A stretch of DNA of 64,000 nucleotides from UBA9611 sp965237595 (lineage in GTDB: Bacteria > Chloroflexota > Dehalococcoidia > Lucifugimonadales > UBA3495). Positions 36,656 through 45,877 of the stretch are shown piece by piece. Every line of letters starts with the position of its first letter. The stretch's first letter is position 1. The notes under the pieces are model-generated. The model worked only from the letters and a program-made list of their open reading frames with translations. It searched no databases and was not told the origin of the DNA. The stretch lies in contig CBDEFY010000006.1 of NCBI GenBank assembly GCA_965237595.1, forward strand, positions 434,001-498,000, written 5' to 3'. Position numbers and translations under genes: made by a program.

Positions 36656-36723
36656 AGCGCCAACTCGCGCCTGGCTGCCCCGCAATACGGGGCGATCAAC
36701 GCTACCAAAGGGAGAAGGGACCC

Positions 36724-37518
36724 ATGTTCGTACGCCGCGACCTAACCGATATCGTTCCCACTCCGTCGGGAAATATGCACTTCGTGAAGAAGGGCAGCGG
36801 CTATCCGGTTGTCTTACTGCACCCCCTGGGCACATCCGTATGGACCTGGGAGGGTGTGATTGACTCGATAAGCCAGAACCACACTTGCTACGCCTTTGAC
36901 ATGCTGGGGCACGGCGATTCTGACAAGCCCACCCGACCCTTCAATCTTCCCGATTATGCCCGGGCTCTAGACCACGCCTGCCAGGTGCTGAACATCCACC
37001 GGGCTCACGTTGTCGGCAACTCGGTCGGCGCCGTCCTGGCAACCGAGACCGCAGCCAGCTTCCCAGAACGGGTGGACAAGTTGGTATTGGTTGGCTGCCC
37101 GGTTTGGAGCCCATTTACGGCCAAAGAGCGGTTGAAGGAGGCGGCCAGCCAATACGATGAGAAAGGTATGCCCAAGCCGCGGACCCTAAAGGGCTTGAAG
37201 GACGCCACCACTTTTGCCAAGCCGAGGCAAGAGTGGCTGGACGCCAACAACCAGAGCCGGGCCAAGGCCGGTGTCTGGGTCGGCAATCTGATGGAGTCCC
37301 TGGCCCACTACGACATCATGTCCCGTCTGCCCAGGGTCAAAGCTTCGTCCACCATGGTGCTCTACGGCGAGGTAGACCGGCTGAGGGATGGCGAAGAACT
37401 TCTACACCACAACATCGTCAACGCCCGCAAAGTGGTCTTGCCCGGCCTTGGCCACATCCCCCAGGTGGAAGACCCCGAGGCTTTCTTGGGCGCGTTGTTG
37501 CCTTTCCTGGACGAGTAG
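36724..37518 (+). CDS. Alpha/beta-fold hydrolase
   Basis: 264 residues. VVLLHPLGTS oxyanion loop, nucleophile elbow VGNSVGA (Ser about residue 100), Asp in LYGEVDRLRD and His in LPGLGHIPQVEDP. GGGAGAAGGG precedes the ATG. The closest functional clue is the downstream NMT1-like binding protein 50 nt away. Substrate not assignable. Confidence 0.9.
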   Translation: MFVRRDLTDIVPTPSGNMHFVKKGSGYPVVLLHPLGTSVWTWEGVIDSISQNHTCYAFDMLGHGDSDKPTRPFNLPDYARALDHACQVLNIHRAHVVGNSVGAVLATETAASFPERVDKLVLVGCPVWSPFTAKERLKEAASQYDEKGMPKPRTLKGLKDATTFAKPRQEWLDANNQSRAKAGVWVGNLMESLAHYDIMSRLPRVKASSTMVLYGEVDRLRDGEELLHHNIVNARKVVLPGLGHIPQVEDPEAFLGALLPFLDE

Positions 37519-37568
37519 CCGCCCCGGGACGCCTAGCCACCGCTGGCCAGATTTCTGAAGGAGACATC

Positions 37569-38507
37569 TTGGCTTCCACCAGCAACCGGCTGCCCTTGAG
37601 ACTCATCGAGACCTTCCGTTCCGTGTTCTACACGCCGATCTACGTCTCGGTGGCCGGCGGGTTCCTGGAGAAAGAGGGGTTGAATGTCGACTTCAAGACC
37701 TGCCCGCCCGAATTCGCGCACCCATTGAGCGCCCTGAACCAAGGCGGAGCAGACATCGCCCAGAGCGGCATCATGCGCTCTATCATCGCTTCCGACTGGG
37801 GGGCTGAAACGGTCCCGGTCCACTTCGCCAAGATTAATGCCAGGGACGGGTTTTTCGTTCTAAGCCGGACTAAGCAAGAACCCTTTCGATGGGAGTCGCT
37901 GAAGGGCGCCAGATTGATTCCCGTGGGGTTCTCTCCCATGCCCTGGGCCTCGCTGCAGTTCGCCCTACGCCGGCACGGTGTTGAGCCAACGGAGTTGGAC
38001 TTGGTGATTGGACTATCGTTGGACGAAGCCGTGGCCGCTTTCCGCGAGGGCAAAGCCGAATATATACATGCCCCCCAGCCTGCGGCGGAACAACTGCTGG
38101 ATGATGGCAAAGGCCACCTGGCAATTGCATTGGGCAAGGAGAACGGGCATCTGGCCTACAGTTCCTTTGCGGCGACCAACCATTTCCTGGAGTCCCAGCC
38201 GGAAACTGCCCACCGGTTCACCGTGGGCTTTGCCAACGCCTTGGACTGGCTGGCGGCCCATGACGCCCCCGAAGTGGGAGAAGCAGTGGGCGGATTCTTT
38301 CCCCAGGTGAGTTTGGACCTAGTGGTCAAATCGGTGGCCAGGCTGAAGGCCCAGGACAATTGGCCCACCGACCCGGTGCTGGCCCAGCCGGAATACGAAA
38401 ACGTCCATGACATCCTTGTTGCCGCTGGGCTTGCCAAGGAGCGGCAACCCTACAGCAAGGTAGTCCGCACCGATATCGTGGAGATGGCCTTGGCTTCCCG
38501 CAAGTGA
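37569..38507 (+). CDS. ABC transporter substrate-binding protein-like (NMT1/THI5 fold), no signal peptide
   Basis: 312 residues from TTG 37569 (AAGGAG 6 nt upstream). The bilobal NMT1/SsuA-like fold shows in TPIYVSVAGGFLEKEGLNV, a QSGIMRSI ligand-loop and LSLDEAVAAFREGKAEYI. It lacks any signal peptide or lipobox, and no permease or ATPase is nearby. It may be a cytoplasmic ligand-binding or enzymatic member, as THI5 proteins are, rather than a transporter component. Confidence 0.78.
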   Translation: MASTSNRLPLRLIETFRSVFYTPIYVSVAGGFLEKEGLNVDFKTCPPEFAHPLSALNQGGADIAQSGIMRSIIASDWGAETVPVHFAKINARDGFFVLSRTKQEPFRWESLKGARLIPVGFSPMPWASLQFALRRHGVEPTELDLVIGLSLDEAVAAFREGKAEYIHAPQPAAEQLLDDGKGHLAIALGKENGHLAYSSFAATNHFLESQPETAHRFTVGFANALDWLAAHDAPEVGEAVGGFFPQVSLDLVVKSVARLKAQDNWPTDPVLAQPEYENVHDILVAAGLAKERQPYSKVVRTDIVEMALASRK

Positions 38508-38637
38508 CCCTACCCCGTCCGGGATCCGCGCCTGGCGTGAAAGTTTCAGCCAAGCGCTGCATAGTGTAAGATAGACGCCCAGGCAGGCTGGCGGCTTACT
38601 GGTAAATCGCTCTCGCCGTCCACACCATGAGGCATCT

Positions 38638-39654
38638 TTGACCACAATAGCAATCGTAGGCACAGGCATGATAGGCACTTCCCTGGCCTTGGCCATCAAG
38701 AACTCCGATCTGAAGGTGGACGTCGTGGGTTCCGACTACGACAGTTCCGCCCGCTCCGGCGCCAAAAAATCCGGCGGGTTCAAGAAAGTCGAAGCCCGCC
38801 TCGCCAACGCCGTGAGAGGGGCCGACGTGGTCGTTTTCGCCACTCCGGTCATGGCCATGCGGGAAATGATGGAAGCCGTCGCATCCGATTTTGAAGACGA
38901 CTGCGTGGTAACGGACGTTGGCAGCTCCAAGCGGGCGGTGCTTAAGTGGGCCGAAGAAGTACTCCCCAAGACCGTGAGCTTCGTGGGCGGACACCCCATG
39001 GCCGGCAAAGAAAAAACCGGTCCGGAAAATGCCGACGGAACCATGTTCAAGGGCAAACCCTACTGCATCATTCCCAGCCCCACTGCTGGGAGAACCGCCG
39101 TATCCTCGGTCACAACCCTGGCCGAGGCAATCGGCGCCAAGCCCTTCTTCATCGGCGTGGACGAGCACGACAGCTTTGTGGCCGCGGTCAGCCATCTGCC
39201 TTTTATGATGTCGGTGGCGCTGATGGGCTGCACCTCCAAGAGCGCCAATTGGGACGACATTGCCCAGTTGGCTTCCTCCGGGTTCGACGACCTTTCCCGG
39301 CTGGCGTCGGGCGACCCGGTGATGCACCGGGACATCTGCATGACCAACCCGGAACCGATAGTCGCCTGGATGGACGCCTATATCAGCGAGTTGTATGACC
39401 TCCGCAACCTGCTGACCGCCGAGGACGGGCCAGACCCGGCCGCCGTGCAACAGGTGTTCGTCGACGCCATGGACGCACGGGCGCGGTGGCAGGCGGGAAT
39501 CTTCACCAACCTCGACCGGGTTTCCGGACCGGCCACCGAGATTCCCTCCTTTACTGAAAGCATGGGCGAAATGTTCATGGGCAGAAGGGCGATGTCAGCC
39601 CAAAAGAAGTTCTTTGGCGGGCTGAAGGATGACGCGGCCAACAAGAAGAACTAA
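38638..39654 (+). CDS. tyrA: Prephenate dehydrogenase family protein
   Basis: 338 residues from TTG 38638. Rossmann motif VGTGMIGTSLA (residue 7), then the family motifs TDVGSSK, VGGHPMAGKE and the catalytic His in AAVSHLPF. It oxidises prephenate (or arogenate) on the tyrosine route. aroA follows 66 nt downstream, supporting an aromatic-pathway role. No ACT domain is evident at the C-terminus. Confidence 0.92.
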   Translation: MTTIAIVGTGMIGTSLALAIKNSDLKVDVVGSDYDSSARSGAKKSGGFKKVEARLANAVRGADVVVFATPVMAMREMMEAVASDFEDDCVVTDVGSSKRAVLKWAEEVLPKTVSFVGGHPMAGKEKTGPENADGTMFKGKPYCIIPSPTAGRTAVSSVTTLAEAIGAKPFFIGVDEHDSFVAAVSHLPFMMSVALMGCTSKSANWDDIAQLASSGFDDLSRLASGDPVMHRDICMTNPEPIVAWMDAYISELYDLRNLLTAEDGPDPAAVQQVFVDAMDARARWQAGIFTNLDRVSGPATEIPSFTESMGEMFMGRRAMSAQKKFFGGLKDDAANKKN

Positions 39655-39720
39655 CCGCATCGCCGCGGCGGCAACAACCGCCCGATGGTCTGGTGCGGCC
39701 GCCGCGAGACAGGCCGCGCC

Positions 39721-41067
39721 ATGAGCACCTCCCCTCCGTCCAGTCCCTCCCGCGCCATAAGCCGTCCTGCATCGTTGGGCGGGACCCTCTTCGTTCCAGG
39801 AGACAAGTCCATCTCCCACCGTTCAATGATTCTTAACGCCATAGCCCGAGGCGACGCCCTGGTGCAAGGTCTTTCCGGTGGCGAAGATGTGATTTCCACC
39901 ATGCACTGCCTACAGGCCTTGGGCGTCGGCATCGAACCGGCGGGAGCCGCGGGCAGCTACAGGGTGAAAGGTCACGGCCCCGAACTGGAAGAACCCTTCG
40001 ATGTCCTGGACGCCGGGAACAGCGGTACATCCATCAGGCTGCTTTCCGGGGTCCTGGCTTCCCAGTACTTCGTTTCGGTGATCACCGGCGATGGTTCCCT
40101 GCGGCAACGCCCCATGCAGCGAATTGTCCAACCACTGAAGCAGATGGGAGCGCAAATCATGGGCCGCCAGGACGACTCCCTGGCCCCGTTGGTGGTCCGA
40201 GGTGGCGGCCTCCGCGGGATCGAGTACAACCTGCCCATCGCCAGCGCCCAGGTGAAGTCGGCAATCATGCTGGCGGGCCTGTCCGCCGAGGGCGAGACCG
40301 TTATTCACCAGCCGGCCCTTTCCCGGGACCACACCGAGCGAATGGTCTCGGCCATGGGCGGCAAGGTCGAACAGGACGGGTTGAACCTAGTCCTACACCC
40401 GGCCAGGCTGAGAGCCGTGGACATCACCGTGCCCGGCGACATCAGCTCGGCCGCTTTCTGGTTGGTGGCGGGCCTCTGCCACCCGGATTCCAGAATCCTG
40501 ATACGAGGTGTGGGAATGAACCCCAGCCGCACCGGGATCGTGGACGTGCTTCAAGAGATGGGTGCCGGGAACGGCCTCCAGTTGGTCGACCAACGCACCG
40601 AGGGCGGAGAACCGGTGGCCGACCTGCTGGTTACCCCAGCCGAACTTCACGGCATCGAAGTCGGTGGAGACATGATTCCCCGGATGCTGGACGAAGTGCC
40701 CATTCTGGCGGTGGCCGCCTGCTTCGCCAGCGGCGACACCGTGATACGGGACGCGGCAGAACTGCGGGTGAAAGAGTCGGACCGCATCGAGACTACAGTT
40801 GAAGAACTGTCCCGTCTGGGGGCCAACATCGAGGCCCGGGAAGACGGCATGGTCATCCATGGAAAGGGCTCGGGCACTGGAGGGGGCACGGGCAGACTCA
40901 GCGGGGCCGAATGTCAGAGCCACGGCGACCACCGGCTGGCCATGTCCATGGCGGTGGCAGGACTGCTGGCCGACGATGAGACCACGGTCCACGGAGCGGC
41001 GGACGCCTCTGTTTCCTATCCTGAGTTTTGGCGGGACCTAGACCTGCTGCTGCAGGACGTTGGGTAA
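39721..41067 (+). CDS. aroA: 5-enolpyruvylshikimate-3-phosphate synthase
   Basis: 448 residues from ATG 39721. PGDKSISHRSMIL (the PEP/shikimate-phosphate loop), LDAGNSGTSIRLL, GDGSLRQRPM, the SSAAFWLVAG region and catalytic KESDRIE with DHRLAMSMA are all present. It joins shikimate-3-P and PEP. Gly in NSGTSIRL with LLSGVLA rather than the GTAMRP loop suggests a class II-like active site. gmk follows after 5 nt. Confidence 0.96.
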   Translation: MSTSPPSSPSRAISRPASLGGTLFVPGDKSISHRSMILNAIARGDALVQGLSGGEDVISTMHCLQALGVGIEPAGAAGSYRVKGHGPELEEPFDVLDAGNSGTSIRLLSGVLASQYFVSVITGDGSLRQRPMQRIVQPLKQMGAQIMGRQDDSLAPLVVRGGGLRGIEYNLPIASAQVKSAIMLAGLSAEGETVIHQPALSRDHTERMVSAMGGKVEQDGLNLVLHPARLRAVDITVPGDISSAAFWLVAGLCHPDSRILIRGVGMNPSRTGIVDVLQEMGAGNGLQLVDQRTEGGEPVADLLVTPAELHGIEVGGDMIPRMLDEVPILAVAACFASGDTVIRDAAELRVKESDRIETTVEELSRLGANIEAREDGMVIHGKGSGTGGGTGRLSGAECQSHGDHRLAMSMAVAGLLADDETTVHGAADASVSYPEFWRDLDLLLQDVG

Positions 41068-41072
41068 ACAGG

Positions 41073-41693
41073 GTGCCTGAAACGCTACCGGAAAACGATG
41101 CCCCACCATTGTTGGTAGTGCTTTCGGGGCCGTCGGGAGTAGGCAAGGACGCTGCCCTGGCCGAACTGCGCAAGCTGGACCGGCTGTGGCACTTCGTGGT
41201 CACCGCCACCACCAGGCCCAGCCGAGCCGGGGAACGGGACGGCATTGACTACATCTTCCTGGACGAGCCCGCCTTTCTCCACATGAAGGACCAGGGCCAA
41301 TTCTTGGAGTGCGCCCAGGTGTACGGCCGCTGGTACGGCGTCCCCCGGAGCCAGGTAACTTCCGGTCTTGAGTCGGGCAAGGACGTTATCTTGAAGATCG
41401 ATGTCCAAGGAGCGGCCACGGTTAGAAAGATGGCCCCGGAGGCGCTATTCATCTTCTTGGTGCCCGGTTCATTCGACGAATTGCGAGACCGGCTGTCCCA
41501 ACGCATGACCGAGCCGACCACGGAGATGGAACTGAGGCTGAAAACCGCGGCCGAAGAGATGAAACAGGCCAGCCAGTTCAACTACCGGGTGGTGAACCCC
41601 AAGGACAGCCTGGACCAGGCGGTGGCCAACATCGATTCCATCATTGCCGACGAGAAGCACCGGGCCGGGCGAACCCCTCTGCGGCTGATGTAA
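41073..41693 (+). CDS. gmk: Guanylate kinase
   Basis: 206 residues from GTG 41073, five bases after aroA. P-loop GPSGVGKDA, the GMP-binding TATTRPSRAGERDGIDY and the lid region with LKIDVQGA. It phosphorylates GMP and dGMP. The usual Lys-Thr/Ser after the P-loop Gly is Lys-Asp (GVGKDA), a familiar variant in this phylum's homologs as far as I can judge. A longer frame to 41028 overlaps aroA and is not family-like. Confidence 0.93.
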   Translation: MPETLPENDAPPLLVVLSGPSGVGKDAALAELRKLDRLWHFVVTATTRPSRAGERDGIDYIFLDEPAFLHMKDQGQFLECAQVYGRWYGVPRSQVTSGLESGKDVILKIDVQGAATVRKMAPEALFIFLVPGSFDELRDRLSQRMTEPTTEMELRLKTAAEEMKQASQFNYRVVNPKDSLDQAVANIDSIIADEKHRAGRTPLRLM

Positions 41694-41697
41694 ACCT

Positions 41698-41706
41698 TGA
41701 TATAAT
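41698..41706 (+). promoter_or_regulatory. Extended -10 promoter for lipA
   Basis: TGATATAAT (41698-41706) is a perfect extended -10 element 108 bp before lipA. The -35 is not recognisable. Confidence 0.5.
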
Positions 41707-41747
41707 CAACTAGTGCCGGACCTAGGTAAAACTGACCAATACATTTC

Positions 41748-41795
41748 ACCCCCATCCTAACCTTCCCCCAGGAGGGGGAAGGTTAGGATGGGGGT
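41748..41795. repeat. Perfect 22-bp inverted repeat in the lipA leader
   Basis: Arms 41748-41769 and 41774-41795 are perfect complements with a 4-nt loop AGGA. The C-rich/G-rich composition resembles intergenic repeats of environmental bacteria. It ends 19 nt before the lipA start codon. Confidence 0.85.
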
Positions 41796-41814
41796 TCCCT
41801 CGACCGGAGATTTA

Positions 41815-42717
41815 ATGGCCCAACGCCCCGAAAAGATGGAGACCAGGCCTCGCCTGCCCGATTGGCTCAAGGTCAAGATGCCGGGCAGCCCCCGCTATCT
41901 GGGACTTCAGAACCTGATGCGGGGCCAGCGGCTTCACACCGTCTGCGAAGAGGCTCACTGCCCCAACATCGGCGAATGCTGGGACCGGGGTACCGCGACT
42001 TTCATGATCCTGGGCGACATCTGCACTCGGCGCTGCCACTACTGCGCTGTAACCACGGGCCGCCCCAAGGGCCTGGACCTGCAGGAACCTCGGCGCCTGG
42101 CTGAGGTTGTCCAGTCCATGGAGCTTCGCTACTGCGTGATTACCTCGGTTAACCGGGACGACCTGCCCGACGGTGGCGCCTACATCTTCGCGTCGTGCAT
42201 CAACAAGATCAGGGAGACCAGCCCTAGCTGCCGGGTAGAGGTGCTGATTCCCGACTTCGCCGGTTCTTGGGCCGCCTTGAAGAGGGTCATCGACGCCGGA
42301 CCAGCCGTCTTGAATCACAACATCGAGTCCTCCGTGCGCATTTTCCCCAGGGTGCGGCCCAAGGGGGATTACCAACTTTCGCTGGAGTTGCTGGCCAAGG
42401 CCAAGGACATCAACCCAGCCACGGTCACCAAGTCCGGGATCATCGTGGGCATGGGCGAGACCGCTGATGAAGTCCTGGAGACCATGCGGGATTTACGGAA
42501 AGTGGACTGCGACCTGCTGACCATCGGACAATATCTGCGCCCCTCCCAGAGACACCTGGCCATCGACCGCTTCTACAGGCCCGAAGAGTTCGAAGAACTG
42601 CGGAAGGCCGGGGAAACCATGGGATTCAAGCACGTGGCATCGGGGCCGCTGGTGCGCAGTTCCTACCACGCCGACGAGCAGCAGCACGACGCGGCGGTTT
42701 TAGGGTTGCCGGTTTAG
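41815..42717 (+). CDS. lipA: Lipoyl synthase
   Basis: 300 residues from ATG 41815 (CGGAGA 4 nt upstream). Both iron-sulfur motifs are intact: the auxiliary cluster CEEAHCPNIGEC (CX4CX5C) and the radical-SAM CTRRCHYC (CX3CX2C). The C-terminal RSSYHADEQ supplies the conserved auxiliary-cluster Ser. It inserts sulfur into octanoyl groups on lipoyl domains. An in-frame start at 41788 would lie inside the repeat stem and is not conserved. Confidence 0.97.
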   Translation: MAQRPEKMETRPRLPDWLKVKMPGSPRYLGLQNLMRGQRLHTVCEEAHCPNIGECWDRGTATFMILGDICTRRCHYCAVTTGRPKGLDLQEPRRLAEVVQSMELRYCVITSVNRDDLPDGGAYIFASCINKIRETSPSCRVEVLIPDFAGSWAALKRVIDAGPAVLNHNIESSVRIFPRVRPKGDYQLSLELLAKAKDINPATVTKSGIIVGMGETADEVLETMRDLRKVDCDLLTIGQYLRPSQRHLAIDRFYRPEEFEELRKAGETMGFKHVASGPLVRSSYHADEQQHDAAVLGLPV

Positions 42718-42743
42718 GCCTCTGGAACGCGCCAGGCCATCCG

Positions 42744-43409
42744 CTAGGAACCCTTCAACTTCAGAGTTAGCCTCACATCGTCGACCCTTTCCCAACGGAA
42801 CTCCGGCTTCAGGGACAACATCCGCTCACGCTCCACCGACGCCCACAATGCCGCGCCGCTCCAAGCACCGGCACGCCGAGCGCACTCAATGTCCCGGTGA
42901 CTATCTCCCACAAAGAGGCATTTATCCGGCGAGACATCCAACGACTCCATCACATCATGCAATCCTGACGGGTCTGGCTTGGGGGTCATGCCGTCTGCGA
43001 AGAACAGCGCCCGGTCAATCATGGGGCCCAGGTTTGAATGCTCAAATTCGGGCACGCCGAAGACCTGCCGCTTGTCGGACAGGATCGCCGTACGGTAGCC
43101 GTTGTCCTTGAGTTGCTTCAGAAGTTCCGCAACACCGGGATAAATGCGGTGCTCCTGCCAAACGGCGGCGTGGTAAAAACCCATGTACGTTGCCACAACC
43201 TTTTCCTGGTCACCGGGGAAGAACCAGGCCAGATGCTCAAGGAAGGGACGGGAATACTCCTTGCCCAAGTCGGCGGTAGTGGGCTGGGGATAACCCAACA
43301 CGTCGGCGGTCTGATTCATCAAGCGCACGTGGATGTCCCAACTGTTCCACAGGGTCAGGTCCCAGTCGAACACCACCGCCTTTAGGTGTATGTCACCGGT
43401 GTCTTGCAA
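42744..43409 (-). CDS. HAD-superfamily phosphatase (phosphoglycolate phosphatase-like)
   Basis: 221 residues. Motif I VFDWDLTLWNSW, motif II AILSDKRQ, Lys in TPKPDPSG and motif IV FVGDSHRDIECARRAG are complete, with a helical cap. Gph-like but substrate unproven. It converges with lipA. Confidence 0.9.
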   Translation of the reverse strand: MQDTGDIHLKAVVFDWDLTLWNSWDIHVRLMNQTADVLGYPQPTTADLGKEYSRPFLEHLAWFFPGDQEKVVATYMGFYHAAVWQEHRIYPGVAELLKQLKDNGYRTAILSDKRQVFGVPEFEHSNLGPMIDRALFFADGMTPKPDPSGLHDVMESLDVSPDKCLFVGDSHRDIECARRAGAWSGAALWASVERERMLSLKPEFRWERVDDVRLTLKLKGS

Positions 43410-43518
43410 AGGTTGATTCAGCTCCTAATGCCGGGTTGGACAGATTCTACAATACCCCGCTCTAGGGAGTTGCCGCCTTTGGTGTGATGACCGATTTGGG
43501 AGATAGCTGGAAAAATGG

Positions 43519-43547
43519 TTGACAGAACAACTTCCGGGCTATATAGT
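43519..43547 (+). promoter_or_regulatory. Promoter of the VOC-family gene
   Basis: TTGACA (43519-43524), 17-bp spacer, TATAGT (43542-43547); five of six in the -10. Confidence 0.65.
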
Positions 43548-43559
43548 TGCAACAACAAT

Positions 43560-43575
43560 AATTGTGTATACAATT
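43560..43575. promoter_or_regulatory. Palindromic operator downstream of the VOC promoter
   Basis: AATTGT-GTAT-ACAATT has perfect 6-bp arms 13 bp after the -10 box. The TTGT-N4-ACAA core resembles GntR/FadR-type operators. The cognate regulator is not in the window. Confidence 0.5.
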
Positions 43576-43663
43576 ACATTGCCCCTGCAAGTACCTCTCG
43601 GGGCCGGATTTCAGGCCCAGTGATATACCTACTCATCCGAAGGCTAGAAAGCCTGGAGGCATC

Positions 43664-44191
43664 ATGAAGACACGCGGAATCAATCACCTGGCAATGGTAA
43701 CCAACGACATGGAAAAGACCGTCCGCTTCTATAGGGACGTTTTGGGGTTTCCATTGGTCGGGGCGATTGGCAACAACCCCAACGGCCTTAGGGCGCGGCA
43801 CTATTTCTTCGAGACCGGGCCCAACTCGACCATCGCCTTCTTCGAATGGGAAGGAGCCGAGGATTTCCACAAGCCCGCCGGCCTGGAAGCAGCGGGCAGG
43901 ATTCAATTCGACCACGTTTCCTTCGACGTCGAAACCGAGGATGAATTGCTGAAGTTGCAGAAGAGGCTGGCGGATGCCGGTCAGGAAGTCACCACGGTGA
44001 TTGACCACAACTTCATACACTCCATCTACTTCCACGACTTCAGCGGCATCGCCCTGGAGGCTTCGGTCTGGATTACCAATCCCACCGGGAAGGCGCCCGA
44101 TTACTCCAACAAGGACGTGTTCGCCGACCCCAACCCAGTGCCAGCCCTACAGGAAGAGATCGACAGGGCCCGCTTAGTCGAGTCCAGCTAA
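43664..44191 (+). CDS. VOC (glyoxalase/bleomycin resistance/dioxygenase) family protein
   Basis: 175 residues from ATG 43664 (GGAGGC upstream). Two beta-alpha-beta-beta-beta modules: RGINHLAMVTNDMEKTVRFY with a metal-ligand His, and FDHVSFDVETEDELLKL with the second. A Glu in GIALEASVW completes a metal site. Likely a dioxygenase, epimerase or glyoxalase; substrate unknown. Promoter, palindromic operator and terminator give it its own regulated unit. Confidence 0.9.
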   Translation: MKTRGINHLAMVTNDMEKTVRFYRDVLGFPLVGAIGNNPNGLRARHYFFETGPNSTIAFFEWEGAEDFHKPAGLEAAGRIQFDHVSFDVETEDELLKLQKRLADAGQEVTTVIDHNFIHSIYFHDFSGIALEASVWITNPTGKAPDYSNKDVFADPNPVPALQEEIDRARLVESS

Positions 44192-44221
44192 CACTTTCCC
44201 AGCCACTCAGGGTAAAGTTAA

Positions 44222-44251
44222 GGGGATGGCCAAACGGCCATCCCCTTTTTT
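44222..44251 (+). terminator. Terminator after the VOC gene
   Basis: GGGGATGGCC pairs with GGCCATCCCC around loop AAAC, followed by T6. Confidence 0.92.
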
Positions 44252-44296
44252 GGTTGTCCGCCAAAAGCCATCCTCATAGCGAGAGACCCCCAACAC

Positions 44297-45853
44297 ATGC
44301 AGCAGAAACCCGACCTGGTGATTGTCAACGCCGAAGAGTTGACTATGGACCCGTCACAACCCCAGGCCAAGGCGGTGGCGGTGGCCGGGGAACGCATCAT
44401 CGCAGTTGGAAAGACTGAGGAGATCAAACGGCTGGCCGGACCCAATACCCAAGTGATTGACGGCCAAGGGCTGACCCTGCTGCCCGGCTTCATAGACTCC
44501 CACATCCATCTGCTGTCCCTGGCCCGCACCACCCAGGAATTGGACTGCCGGCCGGACAAGGTCTCGTCGGTGGAGGCTATCACCCACCGGGTCTTCGAGT
44601 GGGCCCGCATTGTTCCACCGGGGGAATGGGTGCGCTGCTTCGGCTACGACGACCTGGCCTTGGATGAGCGCCGGCATCCAACCCGCTGGGACTTGGACGA
44701 GATCTCGCCCAGGCATCCGGTGCGGCTGGACCACCGCTCCGGGCACGCCACCGTGCTGAACAGTCTGGGGCTCCAGATGGCCGGCATCAGCGCCGAGACT
44801 CCGGACCCCGTTGCGGGGGTGATCGAGCGGGACGCCGACGGCGAACCCACGGGCGTGCTTTTTGAGATGTCCACGTTCTTATCGCAGAGGGTGAAAAACG
44901 GCCGAAGCCGGACCAAGATGCAGCAGGGCGTGGCGGCGGCCAACCGGTTGCTCTTGAGCTATGGCATCACGTCGATGCAGGACGCCGGTCCGGAGAACGG
45001 TCTGAAAAGATGGCAGGCCTTCCGGGACCTGATCGATTCGGACACGCTGCAGACGAGGGTCACCATGTTGGCCGGGGCCGGCCGCCGGACAGAACTATTG
45101 GAATCGGGAATCTCCTGGGGTTCCGGAGACCACAGTCTGCGGGTTGGCCACATCAAGGTCATGCTGACCATGAGCACCGGCGCGATCCATCCGAGCCTGG
45201 AAGAACTGCGGCAGGTTGCCACCGAATCCTGCCGGTCCGGATTTCCCTTGGCGGTGCACTGCGTGGAAGAGGAAGCGGTAGAGGCCGCCGCCCAGGTGGT
45301 CTCGGAACTGCCGCCGCTGCCCTCTGGCGTCCCGCCCCACCGGAACGAGCACTGCTCCGAATGTCCTCCCTCTGTGTTGGACGCGGTGCAACGCAGCGGG
45401 GCCGCGGTGGTCACCCAGCCGGGGTTCATCCACTGGAACGGGCCCAGCTACCGGAAGAATGTCCAAGACTCATTGCAACCCCATCTGTATCCGATCGGAG
45501 CAATCGAGGCTGCCGGGGTGAATATCGCCTTTGGGTCAGACGCCCCGGTGATCAGCCCCAACCCGTGGCCCGCCATCTACAGCGCCGTTACCCGCAAGGA
45601 CCATGAGGGCCAACCATTCCCGGAAACAAGCAGCTCCGGGCGGGTCAAGGCAGAATCGGCCCTGCGCATGTACACCCTGTCGGGCGCCGAATCCGAGGGC
45701 ACACAAGCAGACAAGGGTTCCATCGCCTCTGGAAAATTGGCCGACTTAGTCTTGGTGGACGCCGACCCGCTGTCGGTTGACCCCGAGTACCTAAAGGACA
45801 TCAGGGCAAGGATGACCATCGTCGGGGGGCAGGTGGTCTGGGAGGGGAGGTAG
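44297..45853 (+). CDS. YtcJ-like amidohydrolase (amidohydrolase family 3)
   Basis: 518 residues. The metal-binding HxH sits in PGFIDSHIHLL (about residue 70). Other metal and catalytic residues are seen in AVHCVEE and FGSDAPV. The flanking beta-sandwich is formed by the N-terminus and the C-terminal GSIASGKLADLVLVD strand. YtcJ-type proteins hydrolyse N-acyl or amide bonds; the true substrate is usually unknown. Confidence 0.92.
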   Translation: MQQKPDLVIVNAEELTMDPSQPQAKAVAVAGERIIAVGKTEEIKRLAGPNTQVIDGQGLTLLPGFIDSHIHLLSLARTTQELDCRPDKVSSVEAITHRVFEWARIVPPGEWVRCFGYDDLALDERRHPTRWDLDEISPRHPVRLDHRSGHATVLNSLGLQMAGISAETPDPVAGVIERDADGEPTGVLFEMSTFLSQRVKNGRSRTKMQQGVAAANRLLLSYGITSMQDAGPENGLKRWQAFRDLIDSDTLQTRVTMLAGAGRRTELLESGISWGSGDHSLRVGHIKVMLTMSTGAIHPSLEELRQVATESCRSGFPLAVHCVEEEAVEAAAQVVSELPPLPSGVPPHRNEHCSECPPSVLDAVQRSGAAVVTQPGFIHWNGPSYRKNVQDSLQPHLYPIGAIEAAGVNIAFGSDAPVISPNPWPAIYSAVTRKDHEGQPFPETSSSGRVKAESALRMYTLSGAESEGTQADKGSIASGKLADLVLVDADPLSVDPEYLKDIRARMTIVGGQVVWEGR

Positions 45854-45877
45854 CTGACAGCTGACAGCTTTCAGCTA

